NCBI RefSeq assembly: GCF_004011885.1
Contig: NZ_SBEF01000020.1
Coordinates: 1 to 63,354 of the forward strand
Direction of reading: 5' to 3'
Length of the DNA stretch: 63,354 nucleotides
From: Serratia microhaemolytica
Lineage (GTDB): Bacteria; Pseudomonadota; Gammaproteobacteria; Enterobacterales; Enterobacteriaceae
In this document: positions 1-10,479 of the stretch, piece after piece
How positions within the stretch are numbered: the stretch's first letter is position 1
How the letters are laid out: the number at the start of each line of letters is the position of its first letter
Position numbers and translations under genes: made by a program
Notes under the pieces: model-generated
Told to the model about the DNA's origin: nothing
Database searches by the model: none
What the model saw: the letters and a program-made list of their open reading frames with translations, nothing else

Positions 1-99
1 CCCAAAATGAAAGAAGCCTATGCGATATTGTTGATGGAGAAATTTACTTATTACCTGAGGCAGCATCGATTATATACCCGCACACTTGGCATTATTTGA
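1..99 (+). other. 3' end of an unidentified open frame
   Basis: A frame open from the window edge runs to a TGA at 97-99 and encodes about 32 residues ending YTRTLGII. I do not recognise the family. An internal ATG at 7 would give only 30 residues. It may be the tail of a real gene lying upstream of the window, or chance. Confidence 0.2.
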
Positions 100-112
100 G
101 TTTATAGAAATG

Positions 113-160
113 AGGGGATCACTAAGGTGTGATCCCCTTCCCGTGATTAACAGGAAGGGG
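113..160 (-). terminator. Overlapping hairpins after carB
   Basis: Ten-base perfect inverted repeat AGGGGATCAC (113-122) / GTGATCCCCT (129-138). It overlaps a second pair, CCCCTTCC (134-141) / GGAAGGGG (153-160), so the two stems exclude each other. They lie just beyond the carB stop. The U-tract on the carB strand is weak, so this is a plausible but imperfect terminator. Confidence 0.5.
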
Positions 161-169
161 GAAGTCCGT

Positions 170-3100
170 TTAGCACTCTGTAGTGTGGTGAGTGATCCGC
201 GTGTGCAACTCCTGTAAGGAAGTGACCTGCTGGGTTGGATCAGCCTTCAGTGCGGTCGCCGTGGCAAAGCTGCCGTTAAGCGTGGTGTCGTAGTGTACCT
301 TGTATTGCAAGGCGCTACGGCGGATCAGTTTTGAATCTTCGATCGCCTGACGCCCGGCGGTGGTGTTAACAATGTAGCTGTATTCGCCATTCTTGATGCG
401 ATCCTGAATGTGGGGCCGTCCTTCACGCACTTTGTTAACCAAACGCGGGTTAATACCCGCTTCACCCAACACTACCGCTGTGCCATGTGTTGCATCAAGT
501 TGGAAGCCCTGTTTAAGCAAGTTGGCGGCTAAATCAACCACGCGTGCCTTATCTTCGTCACGCACCGAGAGCAGCGCACGACCCGATTGCGGCATGCGAC
601 TCTGGCTGCCTAACATCGCTTTGGCAAATGCTTCGGCAAATGTCTCTCCAACCCCCATCACTTCACCCGTTGAGCGCATTTCAGGGCCGAGGATTGGGTC
701 AACACCAGGGAATTTGTTAAATGGCAGCACCACCTCTTTCACCGAGTAGTAAGGTGGGATCACTTCCTGTGTTACGCCTTGCTCCGCCAGTGATTGACCC
801 GCCATAACCCGTGCTGCCACTTTCGCCAAGGGTACGCCGGTAGCTTTCGAGACAAATGGCACAGTACGGGCAGCTCGTGGGTTAACTTCGATCAGGTATA
901 CCTGTTGATCTTTAACCGCAAACTGCACGTTCATCAAACCACGCACTTGCAGTTCGAACGCCAGTTTTTCTACTTGCTGACGCATCTCGTCCTGGATCTG
1001 CTGGCTTAGCGTATAGGCAGGTAGGGAACAGGCTGAGTCGCCTGAGTGTACCCCGGCCTGTTCGATATGCTCCATAATGCCGCCAATCAGCACCCGTTCA
1101 CCGTCACAGATCGCATCAACGTCAACTTCTACTGCATCATCAAGAAAACGATCGAGCAGAACCGGCGCATCGTTAGAGACGCTGACAGCCTGTTGGAAGT
1201 AACGGCGCAGATCGGTTTCATCGTAGACAATCTCCATCGCCCGGCCACCGAGCACGTAGGAAGGGCGCACAACCAGCGGATAACCAATCAGTGCTGCCTT
1301 CTCTACCGCTTGTTCGATATCAGCCACCGTGGCGTTGGCAGGTTGTTTCAAGCCCAAACGGTTAACCGCTTGCTGGAAACGTTCGCGATCTTCCGCGCGA
1401 TCAATGGCATCTGGGCTGGTGCCGATAATCGGCACACCTGCGGCTTCCAACTCACGCGCCAGTTTGAGTGGCGTTTGTCCACCGTACTGCACAATCACCC
1501 CTTTTGGCTGCTCAATGCGTACAATTTCCAGCACATCTTCTAACGTTACCGGTTCAAAATAGAGTCGATCTGAGGTGTCGTAGTCTGTGGAGACCGTTTC
1601 TGGGTTACAGTTGACCATGATGGTTTCATAACCATCTTCACGCAGTGCCAGCGAGGCATGAACACAGCAGTAATCAAACTCGATACCTTGGCCAATACGG
1701 TTCGGCCCACCACCCAATACCATCAGTTTTGGCTTGTCTTGGTTCGGGTTGGCTTCACACTCTTGCTCATAAGTAGAGTACATGTAGGCAGTATCGGTCG
1801 CGAACTCGGCCGCACAGGTATCGACCCGCTTATACACTGGGTGCAGATTGAAGCTGTGGCGCAATGTGCGGATCTCTTTTTCTTTTACTGCCAGCAGCTT
1901 AGCCAGGCGAGCATCGGCAAAACCTTTGCGTTTCAACTGGCGCAGGAATGGTGCATCCAAGCCATCGATACCACGTTGCACAACCTGTTCTTCCAGCCGC
2001 ACTAACTCCTCAATTTGTACCAGGAACCAGCGATCAATATTGGTCAGATTGAAGACGCCATCTACCGAGAGACCCGCACGGAAGGCATCGGCGATATACC
2101 AAATACGCTCGGCGCCGGCTTCTTTTAACTCACGACGGATTTTGCCCAGAGCGTCAGCATCGTCAAGGTTAACTTTGGCATCAAAACCGGTGGCTCCTAA
2201 CTCGAGGCCACGTAGCGCTTTTTGCAATGATTCTTGTTGGGTACGGCCGATCGCCATCACTTCACCAACCGATTTCATCTGGGTGGTGAGCCGATCATTG
2301 GCACCAGCAAATTTTTCAAAGTTGAAGCGGGGAATTTTGGTCACTACGTAGTCGATAGCGGGCTCGAAAGAGGCCGGTGTACGTCCGCCAGTGATGTCAT
2401 TCATCAACTCATCCAGGGTGTAGCCCACCGCCAGTTTGGCAGCGATCTTGGCGATCGGGAAGCCGGTCGCTTTTGAAGCCAGCGCGGATGAACGCGAGAC
2501 TCGCGGGTTCATTTCAATCACGATCAGGCGGCCATTTTTCGGATTAACGGCAAATTGTACGTTGGAGCCGCCAGTTTCAACCCCGATTTCACGCAGTACC
2601 GCCATCGAGGCGTTACGCATGATCTGGTACTCTTTGTCGGTGAGCGTCTGTGCCGGTGCGACCGTGATTGAGTCACCGGTATGGATCCCCATCGCATCGA
2701 AATTCTCAATCGAGCAGACAATAATGCAGTTATCATTCTTGTCGCGCACGACCTCCATTTCGTACTCTTTCCAGCCAATCAGTGATTCATCAATCAACAG
2801 TTCATTCGTCGGCGACAGATCGAGGCCACGCGTGCAAATCTCTTCAAACTCTTCACGGTTGTAGGCAATGCCGCCACCGGTACCGCCCATGGTAAATGAG
2901 GGGCGAATAATGCAGGGGAAGCCGACATCCGCCGCCACGGCAAGCGCCTCTTCCATTGAGTGAGCAATACCGGAACGGGCGGTATCCAGCCCAATTTTCT
3001 TCATCGCTACATCAAAACGGCGGCGATCTTCTGCTTTGTCGATCGCATCAGCCGTGGCGCCAATCATGGTGACGCCAAACTCATCCAGCACCCCCTGACG

Positions 3101-3409
3101 CTGTAGCTCTAGCGCACAGTTCAGCGCTGTCTGGCCACCCATCGTCGGAAGCACTGCATCAGGGCGCTCTTTCTCAATAATTTTACGCACCACTTGCCAG
3201 TGGATCGGTTCAATGTAAGTAGCATCCGCCATTTCAGGATCGGTCATGATGGTTGCCGGGTTCGAGTTGACCAAGATAACCCGGTAGCCCTCTTCACGCA
3301 GTGCCTTACAGGCTTGCGCACCGGAGTAATCAAACTCACAGGCTTGGCCGATGACAATCGGCCCAGCACCAAGGATCAGGATGCTTTTTATATCAGTACG
3401 TTTTGGCAT
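170..3409 (-). CDS. carB: Carbamoyl-phosphate synthase large subunit
   Basis: Large, ammonia-using subunit of cytoplasmic carbamoyl-phosphate synthase. It makes carbamoyl phosphate from bicarbonate, two ATP and glutamine-derived ammonia for arginine and pyrimidine synthesis. The 1079-residue product has the family's internal duplication. There are two ATP-grasp halves, each introduced by a Rossmann-like GAGPIVIGQ / GGGPNRIGQ segment (about residues 14 and 560), and a C-terminal MGS-like allosteric domain (about 940 onward). Length and sequence are close to E. coli CarB (1073). It is the second gene of a carAB operon, 4 bp after carA. Nothing looks damaged. Confidence 0.98.
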   Translation of the reverse strand: MPKRTDIKSILILGAGPIVIGQACEFDYSGAQACKALREEGYRVILVNSNPATIMTDPEMADATYIEPIHWQVVRKIIEKERPDAVLPTMGGQTALNCALELQRQGVLDEFGVTMIGATADAIDKAEDRRRFDVAMKKIGLDTARSGIAHSMEEALAVAADVGFPCIIRPSFTMGGTGGGIAYNREEFEEICTRGLDLSPTNELLIDESLIGWKEYEMEVVRDKNDNCIIVCSIENFDAMGIHTGDSITVAPAQTLTDKEYQIMRNASMAVLREIGVETGGSNVQFAVNPKNGRLIVIEMNPRVSRSSALASKATGFPIAKIAAKLAVGYTLDELMNDITGGRTPASFEPAIDYVVTKIPRFNFEKFAGANDRLTTQMKSVGEVMAIGRTQQESLQKALRGLELGATGFDAKVNLDDADALGKIRRELKEAGAERIWYIADAFRAGLSVDGVFNLTNIDRWFLVQIEELVRLEEQVVQRGIDGLDAPFLRQLKRKGFADARLAKLLAVKEKEIRTLRHSFNLHPVYKRVDTCAAEFATDTAYMYSTYEQECEANPNQDKPKLMVLGGGPNRIGQGIEFDYCCVHASLALREDGYETIMVNCNPETVSTDYDTSDRLYFEPVTLEDVLEIVRIEQPKGVIVQYGGQTPLKLARELEAAGVPIIGTSPDAIDRAEDRERFQQAVNRLGLKQPANATVADIEQAVEKAALIGYPLVVRPSYVLGGRAMEIVYDETDLRRYFQQAVSVSNDAPVLLDRFLDDAVEVDVDAICDGERVLIGGIMEHIEQAGVHSGDSACSLPAYTLSQQIQDEMRQQVEKLAFELQVRGLMNVQFAVKDQQVYLIEVNPRAARTVPFVSKATGVPLAKVAARVMAGQSLAEQGVTQEVIPPYYSVKEVVLPFNKFPGVDPILGPEMRSTGEVMGVGETFAEAFAKAMLGSQSRMPQSGRALLSVRDEDKARVVDLAANLLKQGFQLDATHGTAVVLGEAGINPRLVNKVREGRPHIQDRIKNGEYSYIVNTTAGRQAIEDSKLIRRSALQYKVHYDTTLNGSFATATALKADPTQQVTSLQELHTRITHHTTEC

Positions 3410-3413
3410 GGTG

Positions 3414-4577
3414 TTAGGCTCCTGACGATTGGGCGTTGGAACGGTAGATCTTGATCAGCTCAATGAAGTGATCAAACAGCGGTGCGGCATCATGTGGACC
3501 GGGGCTGGCCTCTGGGTGCCCCTGGAAACCGAACGCCGGCTTATCGTTGTGGTGAATACCTTGCACCGTCTGATCAAACAGCGATTTATGCGTAACACGC
3601 AGCGTAGCGGGCAGATTGTGCTCATCAACGGCAAAACCGTGGTTTTGCGCAGTGATCATCACCCGCTGGTTAGCTAAGTCTTTCACTGGATGGTTACCGC
3701 CGTGGTGCCCTAACTTCATTTTCACCGTACTGGCACCGCTGGCGAGAGCCAACAGTTGGTGACCTAGGCAGATACCAAACAGCGGGATACCCGTGGCCAG
3801 TAACTGCTGAATAGCCGTGATGGCATAATCACAAGCGGCCGGATCACCCGGGCCGTTCGACAGGAAAATGCCGTCCGGTGCTAGGCTTAGCACCTCTGCC
3901 GCTGAGGTTTGGGCTGGAACCACCGTTAACCGGCAGCCACGATCGACCAGCATACGTAGAATATTGCGTTTTACCCCATAATCGTAGGCGACGACATGGT
4001 AGGGAAGCTCGCTGGCTGCTTTCACTGCCGGCAATTCACCGGCCAGCGTCCAGCTACCCTGTTGCCACAAGTAGGCGGACTGGGTCGAAACCTCTTTCGC
4101 CAAATCCATTCCCTGTAGCCCAGGGAATGCCTTCGCCTGTTGCAGTGCATACTCAGCATCCAGATGTTCACCTGCAATAATACAACCGTTCTGTGCACCT
4201 TTTTCACGTAGTAGACGAGTCAGTTTGCGGGTGTCGATATCAGCAATCGCTACGATGTTGTTACGTTTCAAGTAGTCGGAGAGGTTTTCTTTGCTGCGGT
4301 AGTTACTGCTGATTAGCGGAAGATCGCGGATTACCAAGCCTTGGGCATGAACAAATGAGGATTCTTGATCGGTGGTGTTGGTACCAACATTGCCAATATG
4401 AGGATAGGTCAGGGTAACAATTTGGCGAGAATAGGAGGGATCAGTGAGGATTTCTTGATAACCGGTGATCGACGTATTGAAGACCACTTCCCCAACTGCC
4501 ACTCCTTCTGCCCCGATGGCCCGACCATGGAATTGGGTTCCGTCTTCCAGAACCAATAGCGCTGACGTAATCAACAT
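3414..4577 (-). CDS. carA: Carbamoyl-phosphate synthase small (glutaminase) subunit
   Basis: Class I glutamine amidotransferase subunit that hydrolyses glutamine and channels ammonia to CarB. The nucleophile is in the motif [10 protein letters not shown], and the His/Glu partners lie in [11 protein letters not shown] near the C-terminus. The frame is open from 4601, but homology starts at [15 protein letters not shown] at 4577 or the adjacent TTG at 4574 are the candidate starts. GGAGG sits only 2 nt before the ATG and 5 nt before the TTG. E. coli carA also uses TTG, so the TTG may be the main initiator. First gene of the operon with carB. Confidence 0.97.
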   Translation of the reverse strand: MLITSALLVLEDGTQFHGRAIGAEGVAVGEVVFNTSITGYQEILTDPSYSRQIVTLTYPHIGNVGTNTTDQESSFVHAQGLVIRDLPLISSNYRSKENLSDYLKRNNIVAIADIDTRKLTRLLREKGAQNGCIIAGEHLDAEYALQQAKAFPGLQGMDLAKEVSTQSAYLWQQGSWTLAGELPAVKAASELPYHVVAYDYGVKRNILRMLVDRGCRLTVVPAQTSAAEVLSLAPDGIFLSNGPGDPAACDYAITAIQQLLATGIPLFGICLGHQLLALASGASTVKMKLGHHGGNHPVKDLANQRVMITAQNHGFAVDEHNLPATLRVTHKSLFDQTVQGIHHNDKPAFGFQGHPEASPGPHDAAPLFDHFIELIKIYRSNAQSSGA

Positions 4578-4603
4578 ACCCTCCAATGAATAATAAAGCA
4601 TAG

Positions 4604-4622
4604 AATTTGCATATTAATTCAC
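4604..4622 (-). promoter_or_regulatory. ARG box (ArgR operator) upstream of carA
   Basis: On the minus strand TGAATTAATATGCA (4621-4608) matches the ARG box at the arginine-controlled downstream promoter of E. coli carAB almost base for base. It lies about 30 bp upstream of the carA start. By analogy ArgR would repress carAB here. A second adjacent box is less clear. Confidence 0.65.
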
Positions 4623-4810
4623 ACAGAGCAGCCGAAATCAATACCTGAAGCAATTTTCGGGCTGATTTGGGTAAATTGGGCGCATTCTAATGATGAGCCT
4701 CTGGTTTGTCGAGCAAAAATCGCGCGCTCTCCTTTTATTTTAACCGTTTCACTGCTTAATCACTGCCAGAGTGAAAAAATCAGCGATAAACTACTTCCCG
4801 CAAACGGTTG

Positions 4811-4993
4811 CTAGCTCAGAAAAAACAAAACCTGCCGTCCGAGCAACCTGCAGATCAGCAAAGACTGCATATCTCGTCTGCCAGCGACAATCACAAAAAT
4901 CACCGCCCGTTGTCCAATGACCCGATAAATCACGCGATAGCGCTTAAAAAGCGAGCTGTTATCGTGATGAAAGCCGTTAACTGTGGTGGTTGA
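4811..4993 (-). pseudogene. RelE/ParE-family toxin, C-terminal remnant
   Basis: The minus frame between an in-frame TGA (4994-4996) and TAG (4811-4813) reads ...SSLFKRYRVIYRVIGQRAVIF followed by VIVAGRRD. This is the C-terminal beta-sheet of RelE-type ribonuclease toxins; compare GYRLVYQVIDEKVVVFVISVGKR of E. coli RelE. The N-terminal half, a start codon and an antitoxin gene are missing. The tail after GRRD is not typical. Read as a decayed toxin-antitoxin relic between carA and the deoR-type gene. Confidence 0.6.
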
Positions 4994-5337
4994 TCAGCAC
5001 GGGCTACTGTCTTGCTGACTCACCACCATCTACCCGCTTTGGCGCTTTTTCATTGGCATATGAAGAATATTGCTTGACTCAAGCGTTTGGTCAGTTATGC
5101 TCCTTTTTGTTACAGGTTACATATTTTTTCACACTCTTGTGTTGCACAGATTGTTTTACCGGTTGATGTTAATGATTTGAATAACTATGTTTTTATTCTT
5201 GTTCTTGCCATGTCTGCCATTGAGCTTTCTGTGATGATGATCATTTATTTGTGAAACAATATGGTTGATTATTAACCTTATAACAAAAAATAACACTCTT
5301 TGAACCAAGACATTGCTCGTTGCAATCAGGAGAACGG
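4994..5337. other. AT-rich intergenic region upstream of the DeoR regulator
   Basis: No gene is visible in this stretch. It becomes AT-rich towards 5320, as expected for the promoter and operator of the regulator gene at 5338. Candidate -10-like hexamers such as TATAAC occur near 5280, but no paired -35 is convincing. Confidence 0.4.
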
Positions 5338-6114
5338 ATGATCCCATCAGAGCGCCGCGATTTCATCTATCGCTATGTACATGAATATCAACTGGCCAGC
5401 ATCGCGGTGTTAGCCGAGTTGATGAATGTTTCTCATATGACAGTACGGCGCGATATTCGTCAGTTAGAAGAGGAAGGCAAAGTCATCAGCGTGAGTGGGG
5501 GTGTGCGGCTGAGTGATGCCTTGCGTCAAGAGCTGGCTTATCAGGAAAAAGCTCAACTTCACCATCGTCAGAAGCGAGCGATCGGTCAATATGCTGCTTC
5601 TATCGTCGAGGATGGGCAGGTGATCTACCTCGATGCCGGCACAACCACCTTTGAGATCGCCCGTCATCTGGCTGAGCGCTTTAATTTAACTGTCGTCACC
5701 AACGATTTTTCTATCATCGAACACTTGATGAATCGTCCACAACTGAGTCTGTTCCATACCGGCGGAAGAGTTGATCAACGTAATTTTTCCTGTGTCGGCA
5801 GTTGTGCCGCCATGTTGTTGCAAACGCTGAATATTGATGTGGCGTTTATCAGTAGCAGTTCATGGGATCTTGAACATGGCATCTCCACGCCGTATGAGGA
5901 AAAAGTCGCGCTTAAACAGACATTATTGGAGGTCGCTCGGCGCAAAGTGCTGGTCTCCGATAGCAGTAAATATGGCAAATACGGCATGTTCCGTGTCTGC
6001 CACTTGGCAGCACTGGATGACATCATCTGTGATGCCGCTCTACCGCCCGATACGCAACAGCAACTGATGGAGCGTGGCGTGCGGTTACATAATATCAATG
6101 TAACAAATAAGTGA
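5338..6114 (+). CDS. DeoR-family transcriptional regulator
   Basis: A 258-residue regulator. An N-terminal DeoR winged helix (about 6-60, with SIAVLAELMNVSHMTVRRDI) is followed by a DeoRC sugar-phosphate sensor domain with the family motifs DAGTTTFEIA and VTND. The open frame starts at 5320, but CAGGAG sits 5 nt before ATG 5338, where family homology begins. It lies upstream of, and in line with, a DenD-type dehydrogenase and a GntP permease. It is therefore probably their local repressor, induced by an acid-sugar intermediate. The ligand is not known. Confidence 0.88.
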   Translation: MIPSERRDFIYRYVHEYQLASIAVLAELMNVSHMTVRRDIRQLEEEGKVISVSGGVRLSDALRQELAYQEKAQLHHRQKRAIGQYAASIVEDGQVIYLDAGTTTFEIARHLAERFNLTVVTNDFSIIEHLMNRPQLSLFHTGGRVDQRNFSCVGSCAAMLLQTLNIDVAFISSSSWDLEHGISTPYEEKVALKQTLLEVARRKVLVSDSSKYGKYGMFRVCHLAALDDIICDAALPPDTQQQLMERGVRLHNINVTNK

Positions 6115-6258
6115 CGGCGAAAAACAGCACAGTAGTTAACAAACATCAGCTGATATTCGGCAATATCGGTATCAAATAGGTGAATTTAGCGCACTGGCTG
6201 TTATTTCAGACTGTAAAGGCAGAATAACAACATCCCTACAGGGAAAAGGAGTATCACC

Positions 6259-7221
6259 ATGAAGGTAATTATTACCGGTGGCGCAGGTTTTCTGGGGCAG
6301 CGTCTAGCAGCAGCACTGTTGCAAGAACAAACACTGCCGTTTAATGAACTGGTGCTGGCAGATATCCAGCAACCTCAGTCTCCAATTGATGATCCACGTG
6401 TACGTTGTGTGGCGCTTGATCTGACCGAAGCGGGGGCAGCAAATCGCCTAATCACATCCGATTGCGGCGTGTTGTTCCACTTGGCAGCCATCGTCAGTAG
6501 CCACGCCGAAAGCGACTTTGATCTCGGTATGCGAGTTAATTTCGATGCCACTCAGCAACTCCTTGAGGCAGCTCGCCATAATGCACCAGCAATGAAGTTT
6601 ATTTTTACCAGCTCGCTGGCGGTATTTGGGGGTGCGTTGCCTGCGGTGGTGACTGATCAGTGCGCGGTACAGCCGCAATCCTCTTATGGCGCACAAAAAG
6701 CGATGAGCGAATTGCTGATTAATGACTATGCACGCAAAGGCTATGTCGATGGACGCGTGCTGCGTCTGCCTACCATTAGCGTGCGCCCAGGCAAACCCAA
6801 TAAAGCAGCGTCTTCGTTTGCTAGCGGCATTATTCGCGAACCACTGCAAGGCGAAACCTCGGTTTGCCCAGTGTCACCAGAGCTGGCGTTGTGGGTCTCT
6901 AGCCCCAGCACCGTGGTGCGCAATTTCATCCATGCCGCAACGCTGCCAGCGCAGCAGTTTGGTCAATCACGCGTTGTTAATCTGCCCGGTATCAGCGTAA
7001 CAGTGGCCGAGATGCTAGCAGCACTGCGTGCTGTCGGTGGTGAAGAGGTACACGCTCGCGTTAGCTTCGCACCTGATGAATCTATCAACCGTATTGTCGC
7101 CAGTTGGCCAGGCAAGTTCGATATCCAGCGTGCTTTGGGTCTCGGTTTCAATGTCGATCACGACTTTGAACAAATTATTCATGCCTTTATCCGTGATGAT
7201 ATGCAGCAGGCTGGGAACTGA
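6259..7221 (+). CDS. denD: NAD-dependent SDR, probable D-erythronate dehydrogenase
   Basis: A 320-residue extended short-chain dehydrogenase/epimerase. It has an N-terminal NAD motif TGGAGFLGQRL (7-17) and the catalytic YxxxK pair in SSYGAQKAMSE. Overall it matches the DenD group that oxidises D-erythronate at C2 in four-carbon acid-sugar catabolism. A good ribosome site (AAAAGGAG) precedes the ATG. The GntP permease follows after 2 bp, so the two are co-transcribed. The partner kinase (OtnK, DUF1537), decarboxylase (OtnC) and isomerase (OtnI) genes of the characterised pathway are not in the window. The exact substrate is therefore inferred. Confidence 0.72.
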   Translation: MKVIITGGAGFLGQRLAAALLQEQTLPFNELVLADIQQPQSPIDDPRVRCVALDLTEAGAANRLITSDCGVLFHLAAIVSSHAESDFDLGMRVNFDATQQLLEAARHNAPAMKFIFTSSLAVFGGALPAVVTDQCAVQPQSSYGAQKAMSELLINDYARKGYVDGRVLRLPTISVRPGKPNKAASSFASGIIREPLQGETSVCPVSPELALWVSSPSTVVRNFIHAATLPAQQFGQSRVVNLPGISVTVAEMLAALRAVGGEEVHARVSFAPDESINRIVASWPGKFDIQRALGLGFNVDHDFEQIIHAFIRDDMQQAGN

Positions 7222-7223
7222 TT

Positions 7224-8612
7224 ATGACAATGTATACTCCTATTATTGGGTTGGCTGTTGCCGTTTTTGTATTAATTTTTCTGGTATTACGTACCCGGGT
7301 TCATGCACTGGTTGCCATGTTGATCGCCGCGTCAATCGCGGGTCTAACCGGCGGTTTGAATGCCGCACAAACTGTTGCCGTCATCAGCAAAGGTTTTGGC
7401 GGTACACTGGGCAGCATCGGTATTGTGATCGGGCTAGGCGTGATGATGGGCAGAATGCTGGAAGTTTCTGGTGCCGCTGAACAGATCGCTTATAGTTTTA
7501 TCAAATGGTTAGGCAAAAAACGCGAAGAGTGGGCGCTGGCGATCACCGGGTATATTGTGAGCATCCCAATTTTCGTTGATTCGGCATTTATCATTCTTTA
7601 TCCACTGGTTAAAGCACTGGCTAAACGTGGCAAACGTAGCCTGTTAACGCTCGGTGTTGCCTTAGCCGGCGGTTTGATCGTCACCCACCATGCAGTGCCA
7701 CCCACGCCTGGGCCACTCGGTGTTGCCGGTATTTTTGGTGTGGATATCGGTTCAATGATGTTGGCTGGTTTGGTGTTGGCAGTGCCTTGTGTGATCGGTA
7801 TTGTTATCTATGCACGCTGGCTTGGTGACCGTTATCCCGATTTCCAGCCAGAGCAGTTGGCGCAAGAAGAGCCAGAGGATCTACGTGCTGCACACCAACG
7901 CTACCTGGCAGAGAAAGAAAATAAAAATCTGCCCGGCTTATTCCTGTCACTGCTACCGATCATCGCGCCAATTGTGCTGATTTTTGTCAATGCCGTGATC
8001 AATATGCTGGCAAAAAATCCCGAGCAGGCCTGGCTGAAAGAGAGTCTGGGTGGCCAGATATTTGCTTTCCTTGGTTCGCCAATTATTGCGATGTCAGTCA
8101 GTGTGCTGTTGGCAGTCTATACCCTGATGCCAAAGGTGAGTAAGCACGAGACATTAGAGCGTCTGGAAGAAGGGCTACAAACTGCTGGAATTATCCTGCT
8201 AGTGACCGGTGCCGGTGGTGCGCTGGGTGCTGTACTGCGTGAAAGCGGTACCGGCAATTTGATTGCACAACAGATCGCCAATTTGCCACTGTCACCGGTA
8301 CTGATCCCGTTTGTGATCGCTACCATTGTGCGCTTGATCCAAGGCTCTGGAACGGTAGCAATGATCACTGCCGCATCAATTTCAGCGCCGATCGTCAGTC
8401 TACTGCCTGGTGTTAATATGCTTGCTGCAGCTCAGGCGGCTACCATGGGAGCACTGTTCTTCAGTTACTTTAACGACAGTATGTTCTGGGTTGTTAACCG
8501 GATGATGGGTATTAAAGACGTTAAAATGCAGATGATGACCTGGTCGGTACCAACCACCATTGCCTGGGCAATTAGCCTGGTCGGTGTGCTGATCCTCGAT
8601 TGGGTGTTGTGA
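7224..8612 (+). CDS. GntP-family acid-sugar permease
   Basis: A 462-residue integral membrane protein of the gluconate:H+ symporter family, with about 12-14 hydrophobic segments. It has characteristic stretches such as FVDSAFIILYPL, THHAVPPTPGPL and LIQGSGTVAMITAA. It starts 2 bp after the dehydrogenase. With that enzyme it probably imports a sugar acid (erythronate, threonate or gluconate-like). The closest named E. coli relatives by context are YgbN-type transporters, found beside DeoR regulators and DUF1537 kinases. Specificity cannot be read from sequence. Confidence 0.85.
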   Translation: MTMYTPIIGLAVAVFVLIFLVLRTRVHALVAMLIAASIAGLTGGLNAAQTVAVISKGFGGTLGSIGIVIGLGVMMGRMLEVSGAAEQIAYSFIKWLGKKREEWALAITGYIVSIPIFVDSAFIILYPLVKALAKRGKRSLLTLGVALAGGLIVTHHAVPPTPGPLGVAGIFGVDIGSMMLAGLVLAVPCVIGIVIYARWLGDRYPDFQPEQLAQEEPEDLRAAHQRYLAEKENKNLPGLFLSLLPIIAPIVLIFVNAVINMLAKNPEQAWLKESLGGQIFAFLGSPIIAMSVSVLLAVYTLMPKVSKHETLERLEEGLQTAGIILLVTGAGGALGAVLRESGTGNLIAQQIANLPLSPVLIPFVIATIVRLIQGSGTVAMITAASISAPIVSLLPGVNMLAAAQAATMGALFFSYFNDSMFWVVNRMMGIKDVKMQMMTWSVPTTIAWAISLVGVLILDWVL

Positions 8613-8668
8613 TCCACCGGCAAGATTAATCGACCGAGTTTCATTTCAATCCTGATGATTGTGGTTGG

Positions 8669-8700
8669 CCTGCTGCCGATAGTTAACTGTCGGCAGCAGG
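8669..8700. terminator. Perfect hairpin after the GntP gene
   Basis: CCTGCTGCCGA (8669-8679) and TCGGCAGCAGG (8690-8700) form an 11-bp perfect stem. It is extended by AGTT/AACT inside. There is no U-tract on either strand, so it may be an RNA 3'-end stabiliser or an imperfect terminator. Confidence 0.5.
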
Positions 8701-9214
8701 GATTAACCGGCGATTACCGGTATCGCTGCACTGATCGGTTTGTGTTATCCGCGCGTTTTGCACAATGTGCTTTTGGATCGCCGCTTTTGCTGGCAGAACA
8801 CAGCAGCAATCAATGCCTCAATACGTCTCGAAACACGCGATCGGTAGTGTCAGATGCCATAATCAATGCGTTTTTAGGCACAAAGATGTCATTCAATGCT
8901 GTTTGGCAAACGATTGAACAGATCAAAGCGGTGGCTAACGCCATAAGTTTACTTAACGTATCGACACCGACTCTGTTATTGTCGACATTCTACTGCTTAC
9001 GCAGAGAGACTAACTGGAGGGAGCTAGAATTAGCTACGATAAGCCATCATTAGCAATAACCATCAAGGCAGTCAATCAATCGCATGTGAGCTCAAGACAA
9101 TAACAATAGTGAGTCAATGCGCTGGTTAAAAAAACACCCACCCCCTTATCCTGTGATAAGGTAACCAAAACAGTAGCCTAGACTCTTAATTTAAACATAG
9201 TATAAGGAGCTTAC
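8701..9214. other. Intergenic region before cra
   Basis: About 500 bp with no gene I can support. A 132-codon frame at 8655-9053 has no recognisable domain and overlaps the hairpin. A small stem CCTTATC (9144-9150) / GATAAGG (9155-9161) lies about 50 bp before cra. In E. coli this position is occupied by ilvIH, which is absent here. Confidence 0.4.
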
Positions 9215-10219
9215 GTGAAACTGGATGAAATAGCGCGTCTCGCTGGTGTTTCGCGCACTACGGCCAGTTATGTGATCAACGGTAAAGCTAAGCAGTATCG
9301 GGTAAGTGACAAAACCGTTGAGAAAGTGATGGCTGTAGTCAGGGAGCATAACTATCAACCGAATGCTGTTGCCGCAGGTTTACGTGCTGGACGAACACGA
9401 TCAATTGGATTAGTGATACCGGATCTGGAGAATACCAGTTATACCCGGATCGCCAATTATCTTGAGCGACAGGCACGTCAACGCGGCTATCAGTTGCTGA
9501 TCGCCTGTTCAGAGGACAAGGCCGAAAACGAAATTCGCTGTGTCGAACATCTGCTACAGCGCCAAGTTGATGCCATTATTGTCTCTACCGCTCTGCCGCC
9601 GGAACATCCGTTCTACCAGCGCTGGGCAAATGATTCTTTCCCAATTATTGCGTTGGACCGAGCCTTAGATCCGGCACATTTTGTCAGTGTGGTTGGTGCC
9701 GATCAGGAAGATGCTTGCGCACTGGCACAAGAATTGCGCAGTTTTCCCTCTAGTTCTGTGCTCTACCTCGGCGCATTACCAGAGTTGTCGGTCAGTTCAT
9801 TACGCGAGCAGGGGTTTCGCCAAGCCTGGCAGCAAGATGAGCGCCCTGTCGATTATCTTTATGCCAGTAGTTATGAGCGAGCAGCGGCAGCCAAGGTATT
9901 TAGCGAGTGGCTGAACAACAACCCAATGCCACAGGCGTTATTTACCACCTCGTTTGCGCTGCTACAGGGAGTGATGGATGTCACATTGACACGTTATGGT
10001 CACTTACCAACAAACTTGGCGATTGCCACTTTTGGTGACCATGAGTTGCTCGATTTTCTCGAATGTCCTGTCTTAGCGGTTGCTCAACGTCACCGTGATG
10101 TTGCCGAGCAGGTATTGGAACTGGTGTTGGCTAGTCTTGATCAACCCAACCGACCGGAAGCGGGGATCACCCGAATGCGACGTAATCTACTGCGGCGCGG
10201 TCTGCTCAGTCGCAAATAA
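9215..10219 (+). CDS. cra: Catabolite repressor/activator Cra (FruR)
   Basis: A 334-residue LacI-family regulator, near-identical in its headpiece to E. coli Cra: [20 protein letters not shown], then a hinge and a periplasmic-binding-protein-like core. It senses fructose-1-phosphate / fructose-1,6-bisphosphate and sets carbon flux between glycolysis and gluconeogenesis. The start is GTG with AAGGAG 5 nt upstream. Cra next to mraZ is the normal enterobacterial order. Confidence 0.97.
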   Translation: MKLDEIARLAGVSRTTASYVINGKAKQYRVSDKTVEKVMAVVREHNYQPNAVAAGLRAGRTRSIGLVIPDLENTSYTRIANYLERQARQRGYQLLIACSEDKAENEIRCVEHLLQRQVDAIIVSTALPPEHPFYQRWANDSFPIIALDRALDPAHFVSVVGADQEDACALAQELRSFPSSSVLYLGALPELSVSSLREQGFRQAWQQDERPVDYLYASSYERAAAAKVFSEWLNNNPMPQALFTTSFALLQGVMDVTLTRYGHLPTNLAIATFGDHELLDFLECPVLAVAQRHRDVAEQVLELVLASLDQPNRPEAGITRMRRNLLRRGLLSRK

Positions 10220-10226
10220 AAACGCT

Positions 10227-10267
10227 CGGCACGCCTGACTCCGGACAGCTTAGCTTCAGGCGTGCCG
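10227..10267. terminator. 12-bp hairpin downstream of cra
   Basis: CGGCACGCCTGA (10227-10238) pairs perfectly with TCAGGCGTGCCG (10256-10267) across a 17-nt loop. The T-rich side (AGCGTTTTTATTT) is on the minus strand. It is therefore a better terminator for leftward transcription than for cra itself. Confidence 0.55.
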
Positions 10268-10442
10268 CCATCAACGGACAAAAAACAGGCCACTTTCCGT
10301 TTAACCTATCTCAACATAACTGTCAGATAATTAATCTACCAACCCACTCTATTTATAGATATTGTATCGTTATTTGCGATTTTTTTGTGATGTAACTCAA
10401 GAATCAGCCACAGATATATTGCCAAACCGCTCCTACTCTGGC

Positions 10443-10472
10443 TTGACAAGCTTTTCATCCGCTCCGTACACT
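10443..10472 (+). promoter_or_regulatory. Promoter of the division/cell-wall cluster (Pmra)
   Basis: TTGACA (10443-10448), an 18-nt spacer and TACACT (10467-10472) form a good sigma70 promoter about 60 bp upstream of the mraZ start. It sits where E. coli Pmra lies. It would drive mraZ and the genes that follow. Confidence 0.65.
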
Positions 10473-10479
10473 CATTAAG

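Noticed and set aside
4808-4993. 61-codon plus-strand frame downstream of the carA promoter region
   Set aside because: It is the antisense of the RelE-like remnant, which has the recognisable sequence.
8655-9053. 132-codon plus-strand frame between the GntP gene and cra
   Set aside because: It has no recognisable domain, overlaps a terminator-like hairpin and lacks a convincing ribosome site.
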